Shown here: positions 17,765-26,033 of the stretch, piece by piece
How the letters are laid out: the number at the start of each line of letters is the position of its first letter
How positions within the stretch are numbered: the first letter of the stretch is position 1
Origin: Paenibacillus albicereus
GTDB taxonomy: Bacteria; Bacillota; Bacilli; Paenibacillales; Paenibacillaceae
Assembly: GCF_012676905.1 (NCBI RefSeq)
Contig: NZ_CP051428.1
Coordinates: 4,178,001 to 4,242,000 of the forward strand
DNA: 64,000 bases
Reading direction: 5' to 3'
The notes under the pieces: generated by a model
Database searches by the model: none
What the model saw: the letters and a program-made list of their open reading frames with translations, nothing else
What the model was told of the DNA's origin: nothing
Position numbers and translations under genes: made by a program

Positions 17765-18350
17765 CTCGGCCGGGAGTACGGCCGGATCGCCCCCGGCAAC
17801 GCGACAGGCTCGGTCCGGCAACGCGACCGGCTCGGCCCCGGCAACTCGGCTGGCTCGGTCCGGCAGCACGGCCGGCTCGGTCCGGCAGCACGGCCGGCTC
17901 GGCCCCGGCAACTCGGCTGGCTCGGTCCGGCAGCACGGCCGGCTCGACCCCGGCAACGCGGCTGGCTCGGTCCGGCAGCACGGCCGGCTCGGCCCCGCCA
18001 GTACGGCCGGCTCGGCCCCGGCAACGCGGCTGGCTCGGTCCGGCAGCACGACCGGCTCGGCCCTGGCAACGCGGCTGGCTCGGTCCGGCAGCACGGCCGG
18101 ATTGCCCCCGGCAACGCGACCGGCTCGGTCCGGCAGCAACGGCCGGCTCGGCCCCGGCAGCACGGCCGGCTCGATCCCGGAGCACGGCCGGCTCGGCCCC
18201 GGCAACGCGGCTAGCTTGGTCCGGCAACGCGGCTGGCTCGATCCCGCCAGCACGGCCGGATCGGCCCCGGCAACGCGGCTGGCTCGGTCCGGCAGCACGG
18301 CCGGCTCGGCCCCGGCAACGCGGCCAGCTCGTCCCGCCAGTGCCGCCGGC
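17765..18350. repeat. 22-23 bp GC-rich minisatellite, about 25 copies
   Basis: Degenerate head-to-tail copies of a 22-23 bp unit such as CTCGGTCCGGCAGCACGGCC fill about 590 bp between the two purine operons. Copies differ by small substitutions (GCAGCAC versus GCAACGCG) and by 22 versus 23 bp length. Several reading frames on both strands stay open across it because the unit has no stop codon in any phase. No frame has a credible start site, and the phase changes along the array, so no gene is called. Confidence 0.9.
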
Positions 18351-18430
18351 TCGCTCCTAGCGCTTTTTCGGCAGGCTATGGTACACGAACGTCCTGGCCT
18401 CCTCGCCCTCTGCTCCTGCGGTGAACAGGC

Positions 18431-18613
18431 TAACGATACTCAGGAGCGCTATTCCCCCTTTTTCGCCTCTTCAGAACAGCTAACGAAACTCAGGAGCGCT
18501 ATTCGACCGGATTGGCAGTAAAATCACCTGTTTTCGACTAAATAGCGCTCGTCAGTTTCGTTAGCATTCAAAACCCGGTCATTTCGCCCGAATAGCGTCC
18601 TGTAGTTTCGTTA
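18431..18613. repeat. Nested inverted repeat: two direct and two inverted copies of a 23-bp element at 50-bp spacing
   Basis: Copies of TAACGAAACT...GCGCTATT (23 bp, TAACGA at one end, GCTATT at the other) lie at 18431-18453 and 18481-18503. Inverted copies lie at 18541-18563 and 18591-18613. Starts are 50 bp apart within each pair, with unrelated 27-bp spacers, and the whole set is symmetric about 18522. The last copy lies inside the 3' end of the MobA-like gene and encodes part of its last residues. Confidence 0.85.
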
Positions 18614-19736
18614 GATCTGCTGCTGCGTCCGCCGGTCTGCCTAAAAACATCGACTTCCATGCTTGCCGCAGCCGCTCCAGCTCTTCCGGGATATCGGCGT
18701 CGAGGAGCATCCGCATCGGCACATCGAGCAGGGTCTCGCCATGGAAAGATTCGTCCCGCAAAAGCTTCCGGGCGCCTTGATCGCCGCTCAAGCGTCGGAC
18801 TGCGCCGAACATGGTGGACCGAAGCGCTACAGGAGGCACGGGCGTCCCGTCCGCTCCGCCACATGCCGTCCAATCCAGCTCCGGACACTCGGCCAGGCGA
18901 GCGAGGAGGCGCCGCATCAAAGCCGCGTCCACGAAGGGCTGGTCCGCCAGCGCAATCAGGACCACGTCCGGACTCGTTCCGCTTGCGTCCAGCCTTGTCC
19001 CGCAAGCGCCGCCCGGCTTCATTTCGTCTGCATACGGCTTCATTTCGTCTGCATACGGCTCCATTTCGTCTGCATCCGCCTTTACTCCTGCCGCGGCTGG
19101 TTTCATCCCGTCCACGTCCGAATTCGTCGGGTCAGTATCCACCTTCAACTCCGCGGCGACTGTCTCCATCCCGTCGGCATCCGGCTTCACTTCCGCAGCG
19201 TCCGTTTCCATCCCCTCACCATCCAGCTCTGTTCCATCCACGTCTCCCATCCCGTTGGGGCCTAGCCGCCGCTCGTCGCCGCTCCCGCCGATCGCGGCGG
19301 CAAGGCCGCAGCGCAGCGAATGCGCCATGCCCCGATCGGCGTCGGAGCAATCCGCCCGCTCGATCAGGGGGCGCCGGCCGGCCAGCGCGGCCGACTCGGC
19401 TCCCCCAGGATCTGCCGCATCCGGCAGCCACATCCCGTCGTCGCCAGGCCGCATAACGGCCACCACCCGCTCGACGCCGCACGCCGCGAGCTCGCTCAGC
19501 ACCGCCGAGCCGAGGCTGATGCCCGGCACCAGCTCGCGCGCAGGCTTGGCTCCGCCCATTCGCGAGCCGGCTCCTGCCGCGAGGCAGATGCCGACGGCCC
19601 GCAGCGGCGGCCCGCTCGCGCCGTCGGAGCAGCCGGGCGACACGCCTCCTTTGCCAAGCCTGCCGGGCAGCACGCCTCTTTCGCCTGACGCATCGCGCGG
19701 CACGTTCCCGGCTCCCTGACTCCGATGGGCCTTCAC
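18579..19736 (-). CDS. pucB: MobA-like molybdenum cofactor cytidylyltransferase (PucB-type) with acidic repeat insertion
   Basis: A 385-residue nucleotidyltransferase that would attach CMP to molybdopterin for xanthine dehydrogenase. The nucleotide-binding signature GICLAAGAGSRMGGAK lies at 49-64 and the Mg-binding segment VLIALADQPFVD at 259-270. Between them residues about 151-255 are an acidic low-complexity insertion of repeated DADGMETVAAE and DEMKPYA units, encoded by near-identical 21-bp repeats around 19020-19080. The B. subtilis homologue is about 205 residues. The GTG start at 19736 overlaps the XdhC-type stop (GTGA) but has no strong ribosome site, and the first 45 or so residues precede the domain, so a later start is possible. 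The last 10 or so residues come from the repeat at 18591-18613. Confidence 0.82.
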   Translation of the reverse strand: MKAHRSQGAGNVPRDASGERGVLPGRLGKGGVSPGCSDGASGPPLRAVGICLAAGAGSRMGGAKPARELVPGISLGSAVLSELAACGVERVVAVMRPGDDGMWLPDAADPGGAESAALAGRRPLIERADCSDADRGMAHSLRCGLAAAIGGSGDERRLGPNGMGDVDGTELDGEGMETDAAEVKPDADGMETVAAELKVDTDPTNSDVDGMKPAAAGVKADADEMEPYADEMKPYADEMKPGGACGTRLDASGTSPDVVLIALADQPFVDAALMRRLLARLAECPELDWTACGGADGTPVPPVALRSTMFGAVRRLSGDQGARKLLRDESFHGETLLDVPMRMLLDADIPEELERLRQAWKSMFLGRPADAAADLTKLQDAIRAK

Positions 19737-21022
19737 CGGAAGCCGCCGTTCTCGGCCAAGACGCGCCCCGGCCGGAGCAGGCAGCTGTCCGCAAGTCCCG
19801 CCTCTGAGACGAAGGATCGTGTCTCCAGGCTCCTGCCGCGAGCAAACGAATCCGCGGCGTCGCGCTCGCCGCTTGGCAGCGCCAAGGCCTCGGCAGCGGG
19901 AGGACTCGTCTCAGATCTCCTGCCGCCAGCAAGACCGACTGCCTCGGCAAGCACAGCCTCCCCGCCATTCCCGTCGCTCGCAGCCGCAGCGACTCTCGCT
20001 TCCTCGCGCAGGCTCACCAGCGGCACAGCCGCTGCCGCAGCTCGGGCCAGCGCGGGCTGCGGCAGCACGCCACGCCTGCGGACGGCGACGAGCTCCGCCG
20101 CGATGCTGAGGGCGATCTCCTCGGCGCCGTCGCCGCCGATGTCGAGCCCGACCGGACCCGAGAGCAGGCCCGGATAGTCGAGGCCGTCCAGCAGCAGCGC
20201 GATCCGGCGGCGGGAGCCGAGCACGCCGGCATAATGCGGCGGCTCCATCGCCAGGCGCTCCAGCAGCTCGCGCTCGAAGCGGAACCTATGGCTGCACAGC
20301 AGCATATAGTCGGCCGGGCCGATGCGCAGCTCGCCCAGCAGCTCCTCCGGCGTGCCGCAGCGCAGCTCGCAGCCCGGGAACCGCTCCGGCGCGCACAACG
20401 CTTCCCGCCAATCCGCGACCACGACGCGGAACCCTGCACGCTGCGCCAGCTCGGCGATGGGAATGCTGTCATCGCCGGCGCCGAACAGGATCAGCCGCGG
20501 GCGCTCCGCTAGATGCGTCACATAGCGGACCATGTCCCTGTCCGCAGCGTCCGCAGCGTCCGCAGCCTCCGCAGGCCGCAGCGGCTGAGCGAGCAGCCGA
20601 TAGGCGATGCGCCCCTGCTGCAGCCGGCGCTCCAGCCATCGCTCCTCGCCCTGGCCGGCCGCCTCCCGCAGCACGGCCGCCAGCGCGCCTTCGATACGCT
20701 CCAGCAGAACCGTAAGCGAGCCTCCGCAGCCGGTCGCTTCGCCCCACAGCAGATCATCCGGCGAGCTCATGTCGTAGAGAATGCGCTGCCAGCCCGGTCC
20801 GCCTTCCTTGCCGCGCTCCGCTTCATCCAGCAGCAGCTCGGCGCGCTGCGCCAGATCCGCCTCCAGGCAGCCGGGGCTGATGCTCCCGCGTCTGAGGCCG
20901 CCGCGTCCCAGCAGCATGCACGCTCCTGGCTTGCGATAGGAGTGGCCGATCGTCTTCACGATCGTCGCCAGCACGAGCGGCTCCGATCCGTCCCAGCCTT
21001 CCAGCACTCGTCCTGCGTCCAT
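19733..21022 (-). CDS. pucA: XdhC/CoxI-family maturation factor (PucA-type)
   Basis: A 429-residue protein of the XdhC family, which handles the sulfurated molybdenum cofactor and delivers it to xanthine dehydrogenase. The N-terminal domain holds GHSYRKPGACMLL and GSISPGCLEADL. The Rossmann-type C-terminal domain holds LILFGAGDDSIPIAELAQ, YAGVLGSRRR and a GGDGAEEIALSIAAE motif typical of the family end. Residues after about 325 are an extra low-complexity tail of about 100 residues; B. subtilis PucA is about 330 residues. The ATG follows a GAGAGGGGG site and lies 45 nt behind pucR. Confidence 0.9.
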   Translation of the reverse strand: MDAGRVLEGWDGSEPLVLATIVKTIGHSYRKPGACMLLGRGGLRRGSISPGCLEADLAQRAELLLDEAERGKEGGPGWQRILYDMSSPDDLLWGEATGCGGSLTVLLERIEGALAAVLREAAGQGEERWLERRLQQGRIAYRLLAQPLRPAEAADAADAADRDMVRYVTHLAERPRLILFGAGDDSIPIAELAQRAGFRVVVADWREALCAPERFPGCELRCGTPEELLGELRIGPADYMLLCSHRFRFERELLERLAMEPPHYAGVLGSRRRIALLLDGLDYPGLLSGPVGLDIGGDGAEEIALSIAAELVAVRRRGVLPQPALARAAAAAVPLVSLREEARVAAAASDGNGGEAVLAEAVGLAGGRRSETSPPAAEALALPSGERDAADSFARGRSLETRSFVSEAGLADSCLLRPGRVLAENGGFR

Positions 21023-21067
21023 CCCTCATCCCCCTCTCTATCAGTCCACGCTGGAGCGCCTCCCTCC

Positions 21068-22912
21068 CTACTTCCGGCTCGCGGATCGGACGGCGGCAGG
21101 CACCGGATCGACGGCTTTGCTCGCCGGGGCGGCATGTGCGCGAACGCCCGATTTCGCCGCCGGTGCGGCAAGGGCGGGATCAACGGCTTTGCTCGCCGGA
21201 GCGGCATGTGCCCGAACGCCTGATTTCGCCGCCGGTGCCGCAGGGGCCGGATCGACGGCTTTGCTCGCCGGTGCGGCAGGGGCCCGAACGCCCGATTTCG
21301 CCGCCGGTGCCGCAGGGGCCGGATCGACGGCTCTCGCCGCCATGCCGCGCAGCTGGAACGCCAGCTTCAGCCGCAGCAGGTCGTCCGTCTTCTTGAGGTC
21401 GACGCCGAGCAGCTCGCTGATCCGCTCCAGCCGATACGAGGCGGTGTTGCGGTGGATGTAGAGCTTTTTGGCCGTCTCGGCCAGCTGGCCGTCCTGCTCG
21501 AGATACACCTCGAGCGTGCGCAGCATCTCCTGGCTGTACTCCGGCTCCTTGCGCAGCAGTCCCTCCAGCACCCGGTCGCAATAAGCGGCGATCCGGCTTC
21601 CCGGCACGTCCTCGAACAATGCCGCCAGCTCCATCCGCCGGGCCGGAATGACCGCCTCCGCCACGCCCCAGCGGCGCGCCGTGCGCAGCGCTTCGCGCAG
21701 CTCCGCCCAAGCGCCGGCAAGCGCGGCCTCGCCCGTGCGGCGGCTGCCGACGACGATCCGCGCCGCGCCGCCCGACGCCTTGCGCAGGCTCGCCGCGCAA
21801 GCGGCCAGCCCGGCCTCCAGCCCGCTCCCCGCGGCCGGCTCCGGGAACAGCGAGAGCAGCCCTTCCTGGAGCCGCACATGCAGCGCGCCGCTGCGCCCGA
21901 GCTCCGGATGCCGGGCATACTCAAGCCGCGCCCGCTCCAGGCGCGCTTCCCATCCCGCCTCGTCCGGCGCCGAGCCCGCGTCGGTCAGCACGGGCACATA
22001 CGCGCCGGCCATCGCCGCCGCCCCGGCCGCCCCGGAGTGCGCCGCCAGCTCGGAGGCGGCGATGCCGCCCTCCAGATAGCTCCGGACGAGCGCTTCATAG
22101 CTGCGGGCCGCGCTGCCGGCTGCCGCGTGGCGCGCTTCCAGCTGGTAGGCGATCAGCTCCGCCGCCTGACGGAACAGGCTCTCCTCCAGCGTGGTGAAAA
22201 AAGGCTCCTCCGTCACGAAGCAGGCGAAGCCCTGGATGTCCGCTCCCGCTCCGCCGTCCGCCTCCAGCGGAATCCGGTAGCAGTGCCAGCCGGCGCCCTT
22301 CGTCCACGGATGGCGTCCCGCCGTCCACGGCCAGCCCTGCAGCAGCTCCGCCGCCTCCGCGCGGCTGGAATTGTAGATCATCTCGCCGCTGCGGTCGACG
22401 ACGGCGAGCGGATAGCCGACGACGCCCGCGATCTCGTCCAGCAGATGCCGGATCGGATCGCTTTGCATGGCGAAGCGCAGGAGCTGCTTCTGCTTCTCCA
22501 GCGCGGCCTGCAAGGCGTTGGTGCTGCGCTGCATCTCCGCCCGGTACAGCCCGTTCATCTGATCGGAGAACGTGTAGGCGTACGGGAGCTCGATCAGCGG
22601 GAACCCGAGCTCGTCGGCCGCCGCGATGAGCTCCGCCGGAATCTCCGGCCAGAAGCGTCCCGGCTTGATGCCGAGCCCCGACGAGCCTCGGCGGTCGAGC
22701 TGGCGCAGCAGCCCCGCCCCTCCTTCGGGATCGTCCTTGATGAGATAACCGGTCGTAAGCAGCATCTCGCCTTCTTTGATCCAATCCCAGATATCCGGCG
22801 CGTCCATGACGTTGACGGACTTCACGATCCTCCCCTTGCCTGCGGCCCCCGCGACGAGCCTGCCCTCCGACAGCGGATATACGGACAGCGCCTCTTCGAC
22901 CGTCATGTGCAT
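21068..22912 (-). CDS. pucR: PucR-type purine catabolism regulator with repetitive C-terminal tail
   Basis: A 614-residue transcription factor. An N-terminal PucR sensor domain (about 5-125, starting VEEALSVYPLSEGRLVAGAAG) is followed by a GAF-like middle region. A C-terminal PucR helix-turn-helix (about 470-525) contains AETAKKLYIHRNTASYRLER. In B. subtilis PucR activates purine catabolism genes in response to ureides; the same role is inferred here. After the DNA-binding domain, residues 528-614 are three copies of a 24-residue AVDPAPAAPAAKSG... repeat plus a partial one, absent from the 531-residue B. subtilis protein. The start is the ATG at 22912 with AAGGGGGG upstream; an ATG two codons later is also possible. 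It is the first gene of the pucR-pucA-pucB unit. Confidence 0.92.
   Translation of the reverse strand: MHMTVEEALSVYPLSEGRLVAGAAGKGRIVKSVNVMDAPDIWDWIKEGEMLLTTGYLIKDDPEGGAGLLRQLDRRGSSGLGIKPGRFWPEIPAELIAAADELGFPLIELPYAYTFSDQMNGLYRAEMQRSTNALQAALEKQKQLLRFAMQSDPIRHLLDEIAGVVGYPLAVVDRSGEMIYNSSRAEAAELLQGWPWTAGRHPWTKGAGWHCYRIPLEADGGAGADIQGFACFVTEEPFFTTLEESLFRQAAELIAYQLEARHAAAGSAARSYEALVRSYLEGGIAASELAAHSGAAGAAAMAGAYVPVLTDAGSAPDEAGWEARLERARLEYARHPELGRSGALHVRLQEGLLSLFPEPAAGSGLEAGLAACAASLRKASGGAARIVVGSRRTGEAALAGAWAELREALRTARRWGVAEAVIPARRMELAALFEDVPGSRIAAYCDRVLEGLLRKEPEYSQEMLRTLEVYLEQDGQLAETAKKLYIHRNTASYRLERISELLGVDLKKTDDLLRLKLAFQLRGMAARAVDPAPAAPAAKSGVRAPAAPASKAVDPAPAAPAAKSGVRAHAAPASKAVDPALAAPAAKSGVRAHAAPASKAVDPVPAAVRSASRK
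21071..21331. repeat. 72-bp in-frame tandem repeat in the 3' end of pucR
   Basis: Three near-identical 72-bp units (21260-21331, 21188-21259, 21116-21187) plus a truncated fourth encode the Ala/Pro-rich tail of PucR. Few differences between copies suggest recent expansion. Confidence 0.9.
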
Positions 22913-22975
22913 GCCTGCGCCCCCCTTGTTCGCTCTTCGTCCGGCTGCTTCCTTCCAGCCGCGAGCCCCATTCTC

Positions 22976-22994
22976 ATGTTAGATTATCTAACAT
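22976..22994. promoter_or_regulatory. GlnR/TnrA box at the pucR promoter
   Basis: ATGTTAGATTATCTAACAT is a 19-bp palindrome, perfect except for its central base. Its inner 17 bp fit the Bacillus nitrogen-regulator consensus TGTNANAWWWTMTNACA at every position. It overlaps the end of the pucR -10 and the predicted start point, a position typical of repression (for example by GlnR). Confidence 0.75.
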
Positions 22995-23021
22995 TATAAG
23001 CCTCCGAAGGCGAGGCAACAA
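22993..23021 (-). promoter_or_regulatory. pucR promoter
   Basis: On the minus strand a TATAAT -10 (22993-22998) is preceded, at 17 nt, by TTGTTG as a weak -35. It directs transcription of pucR-pucA-pucB. Confidence 0.6.
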
Positions 23022-23050
23022 TGATTTTTTATGGCGCCTAGCCTCAGACT

Positions 23051-23079
23051 ATAGCCAGCTATTCCTATTTGCAATTAGG
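23051..23079. promoter_or_regulatory. Two palindromes upstream of metE
   Basis: ATAGCCAGCTAT (23051-23062) and CCTATTTGCAATTAGG (23064-23079, 14 of 16 positions symmetric) stand next to each other about 75-105 nt before the metE start. They look like regulator binding sites. No S-box or T-box leader fits in the short upstream region. Confidence 0.4.
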
Positions 23080-23154
23080 CAGATCGCCGTCTCTTCGGCA
23101 TAATGAAGCCTATATTCGAGACAGGCGTACGGCCTGCACAGGAGGTTGGAAGCG

Positions 23155-25473
23155 ATGGGCAGCACGGTGAAGAGCAGCAGCCTCGGCTACCCCAATATCG
23201 GGGAGAATCGGGAGTGGAAAAAGACGCTGGAGGCGTTCTGGTCCGGCAAGATCGAGGAGCCGCAGTTCCAAGAGGAGATGGAAGCGATCCGCCTGGAGCG
23301 GCTGCGCCGCCAGCAGCAGTCGGGCCTGGACCTGATCCCGGTCGGCGACTTCACGTTTTATGACCGCGTGCTGGATACGGCGGCGATGTTCGGCATCGTG
23401 CCGCAGCGCTACGGCTATGCAGGCGGGGAAGTATCGCTCTCGCTGTACTTCTCGATGGCTCGGGGCAACGCTTCCGCGACGGCCTGCGAGATGACGAAGT
23501 GGTTCAACACGAACTACCACTATATCGTGCCTGAGCTCGGCGGCGCGGAGCCGGCCCTCACGGCCAACCTGCCGCTGCAGGCGTACCGCGAGGCCAAGCA
23601 GAAGCTCGGTATCGACGGCAAGCCGGTGCTGATCGGACCGCTGACGTTCCTCAAGCTGTCCAAGGGCTATGCCGCTTCCGAGACGGACGCGTGGCTGGAC
23701 CGCCTGCTGCCGCTGTACGGCCAGGTGCTGGCCGAGCTCCAGGCAGCCGGAGCCGCTTGGGCGCAGCTGGACGAGCCGGTCGTCTGCGGCGATCTCGCCG
23801 AAGGGGATGCGGCGCGCCTGCAGCGCATCTACGCCGAGCTGGCGAAGGCGGCTCCCGAGCTGAAGCTGATCGTGCAGACGTACTTCGACGCGCCGGACGA
23901 CTACAAAACGCTGACGAGCCTGCCGGTCGCCGCCGTCGGCCTCGACTTCGTGCATGACCGCGGCCGCAACCTGCAGGCGATCGCCGAGCACGGCTTCCCG
24001 GACGGCCTGACGCTGGCCGCCGGCATCCTCGACGGCCGCGGCATCTGGCGCGCCGACCTCGACGCGGCGCTGGCGCTCGTCCGCCAGCTGCAAGCCGCCG
24101 TGCCGGCCGAGCGCCTGCTGCTGCAGCCGTCGAGCAGCCTGCTGCATGTGCCGGTCTCCCTCTCCGGCGAAGCCAAGCTCGACCCTGCGCTGCAGGGCGC
24201 GCTGGCCGGTGCCGACGAGAAGCTTGCCGAGCTGGCGCTGCTCGCCGCTGCCGCCTCGCTTGATGCGGACGAGCAGAGCGAGACGGTGACCGCCGGCTTC
24301 GCCGCGAGCCGCGAGACGCTGGCCGCGCTGAACGCGCTGCCGGAGCGCCGCGTGGCGGCGGTGCGGGATAGCGTGGAGCAGCATGGAGGCAAGCGCTCCG
24401 AGCGGACAAGCGCCTTCGCCGAGCGCCGCGCCGAGCAGCAAGAGCGCTGGCGGCTGCCGCTGCTGCCGACGACGACGATCGGCAGCTTCCCGCAGACGGC
24501 GGAGATCCGTTCCGCCCGCGCCAAATGGCGCAAGGGCACGCTGGACGAAGCCTCGTACGAGACGTTCATCCGCGAGCAGATCCAGGACTGGATCTCGCTG
24601 CAGGAAGAGATCGGCCTCGACGTGCTCGTGCACGGCGAGTTCGAGCGCACCGACATGGTCGAGTTTTTCGGAGAGAAGCTCGCCGGCTTCGCCTTCACCT
24701 CGAACGGCTGGGTGCAGTCGTACGGCTCCCGCTGCGTGAAGCCTCCGGTCATCTACGGCGATGTGGACTTCGTCGATCCGATGACGGTCCAGGAAACCGT
24801 CTATGCCCAGTCGCTCACCGGCAAGCCGGTCAAAGGCATGCTCACCGGCCCGATTACGATCCTCAACTGGTCGTTCGTGCGCAATGACCTGCCGCGCAGC
24901 GAGGTGGCGCTGCAGATCGCGCTAGCGCTCCGCCAGGAGGTCGCCGTGCTGGAACATGCCGGCATCGGCATGATCCAGGTCGACGAGCCGGCGCTGCGCG
25001 AAGGGCTGCCGCTCAAGAAAAGCCGCTGGCCCGAAGAGCTGCGCGGCGCGGTCGACGCCTTCCGCCTCGCCACGACCGGCGTAAGCGATACGACGCAGAT
25101 TCATACCCATATGTGCTATTGCGAGTTCTCCGATATCATTGATACAATTCGCGACCTGGATGCCGACGTCATCTCGATCGAGACGTCCCGCTCGCATGGC
25201 GAGCTCATCCACAGCTTCGAGGAGAACACCTACGAAAAAGGCATCGGCCTCGGCGTCTACGACATCCACAGCCCGCGCGTGCCGTCCGTCTCCGAGATGG
25301 TCTCGATGATCGAGCGCTCGCTGCGCAGCCTCGATCCCGAGCTGTTCTGGATCAATCCCGACTGCGGCCTCAAGACGCGCGGACGCGAAGAAACGGCCGC
25401 GTCGCTTCGCAATATGGTCGCCGCCGCCCGCGAGATCCGCTCGTCCAAGCCGTTCGCGGCGAGCCCGCTCTGA
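23155..25473 (+). CDS. metE: Cobalamin-independent methionine synthase MetE
   Basis: A 772-residue enzyme that transfers a methyl group from methyltetrahydropteroyl-triglutamate to homocysteine, making methionine in the cytoplasm. The N-terminal domain begins SLGYPNIGENREWKKTLEAF. The C-terminal catalytic domain starts at PLLPTTTIGSFPQT and carries the zinc ligands in QIHTHMCYCEF and in the NPDCGLKTR motif. Length fits the family (about 750-770). The ATG at 23155 has AGGAGG 9 nt upstream; a TTG three codons earlier is in frame but would sit directly on the ribosome site. It is transcribed divergently from pucR as a single gene ending in a strong terminator. Confidence 0.97.
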   Translation: MGSTVKSSSLGYPNIGENREWKKTLEAFWSGKIEEPQFQEEMEAIRLERLRRQQQSGLDLIPVGDFTFYDRVLDTAAMFGIVPQRYGYAGGEVSLSLYFSMARGNASATACEMTKWFNTNYHYIVPELGGAEPALTANLPLQAYREAKQKLGIDGKPVLIGPLTFLKLSKGYAASETDAWLDRLLPLYGQVLAELQAAGAAWAQLDEPVVCGDLAEGDAARLQRIYAELAKAAPELKLIVQTYFDAPDDYKTLTSLPVAAVGLDFVHDRGRNLQAIAEHGFPDGLTLAAGILDGRGIWRADLDAALALVRQLQAAVPAERLLLQPSSSLLHVPVSLSGEAKLDPALQGALAGADEKLAELALLAAAASLDADEQSETVTAGFAASRETLAALNALPERRVAAVRDSVEQHGGKRSERTSAFAERRAEQQERWRLPLLPTTTIGSFPQTAEIRSARAKWRKGTLDEASYETFIREQIQDWISLQEEIGLDVLVHGEFERTDMVEFFGEKLAGFAFTSNGWVQSYGSRCVKPPVIYGDVDFVDPMTVQETVYAQSLTGKPVKGMLTGPITILNWSFVRNDLPRSEVALQIALALRQEVAVLEHAGIGMIQVDEPALREGLPLKKSRWPEELRGAVDAFRLATTGVSDTTQIHTHMCYCEFSDIIDTIRDLDADVISIETSRSHGELIHSFEENTYEKGIGLGVYDIHSPRVPSVSEMVSMIERSLRSLDPELFWINPDCGLKTRGREETAASLRNMVAAAREIRSSKPFAASPL

Positions 25474-25501
25474 CCGCATCCGCCCCAACAGGGCTCGAAC
25501 C

Positions 25502-25554
25502 AAAGAGACCGTCGTTCCTCCGATTCGCTCGGATGGGTCGGCGGTCTCTTTTTG
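25502..25554 (+). terminator. Terminator of metE
   Basis: AAAGAGACCGTCG pairs with CGGCGGTCTCTTT around a GC-containing loop and is followed by TTTTT. Confidence 0.9.
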
Positions 25555-25698
25555 TTCGCTTTTCGAGGAAATCAAAATCGGTAAGAAAGAAAGAAAAATG
25601 AAAAATCGTGATAAAAATAGTACAAATCTCCCGATATTAATCCGATATAACAATCAACTAGGTCATTGGACTTACATATTAAGGAAAGGGAGTTTGCT

Positions 25699-26016
25699 AT
25701 GAGCACAACCAGCACGTATGACAAAGCGACCCATCGCATCCAGAGCAATCTGGAAACGCTGATCCGCCAGTATTTCATCGACGAATCGACGAATTCGCTT
25801 CTTCCGATCCGTGCCTACGCGGAGCTCAGCAGCGACGCGAAACGGCTGTACAAGCCGCTGACCAAAGGAGCGCTGGCCCGTCTGGCCGGCGTGCGTCCGA
25901 ACGTCATCACGGAAATCTGCCATCTGCAGCGCGGCACGATCAACATCTATCATCTAAGCTCCATTGCGGACGCGCTGAAGATTCGAAACATCAACGAAAT
26001 CATCGAGCTCAAGTAG
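25699..26016 (+). CDS. Small Cro/C1-type helix-turn-helix regulator
   Basis: A 105-residue protein whose second half (about 50-105) reads as an XRE/HTH_26-type DNA-binding domain: LTKGALARLAGVRPNVITEI is the helix-turn-helix, followed by the usual helix SSIADALKIRNINEIIEL. The first half is helical and hydrophilic. The ATG follows AAAGGGAG at a good distance. It is a single-gene unit between two terminators. The 130 nt upstream are AT-rich, unlike the surroundings, and hold a direct repeat of CCGATAT (25627 onward), a candidate operator. Target genes are unknown. Confidence 0.85.
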   Translation: MSTTSTYDKATHRIQSNLETLIRQYFIDESTNSLLPIRAYAELSSDAKRLYKPLTKGALARLAGVRPNVITEICHLQRGTINIYHLSSIADALKIRNINEIIELK

Positions 26017-26033
26017 TCGAGCCCGGTGACGCC

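Noticed and set aside
17593..18521. Long reading frames on both strands through the minisatellite, including minus-strand frames ending at 17593 and 17708
   Set aside because: The 22-23 bp unit has no stop in several phases, so frames stay open by composition. None has a ribosome site, and the 22/23 bp alternation scrambles any protein register.
18431..18613. CRISPR array
   Set aside because: Only four copies in opposite orientations, short 23-bp elements, no cas genes, and the outer copy lies in a gene.
22995..23154. S-box or T-box leader for metE
   Set aside because: The region is too short and shows none of the conserved motifs or an anti-terminator/terminator pair.
24383..24739. Arg/Ser-rich plus-strand frames inside metE and similar frames opposite most genes
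   Set aside because: They are shadow frames typical of GC-rich DNA; the true frames carry the family motifs.
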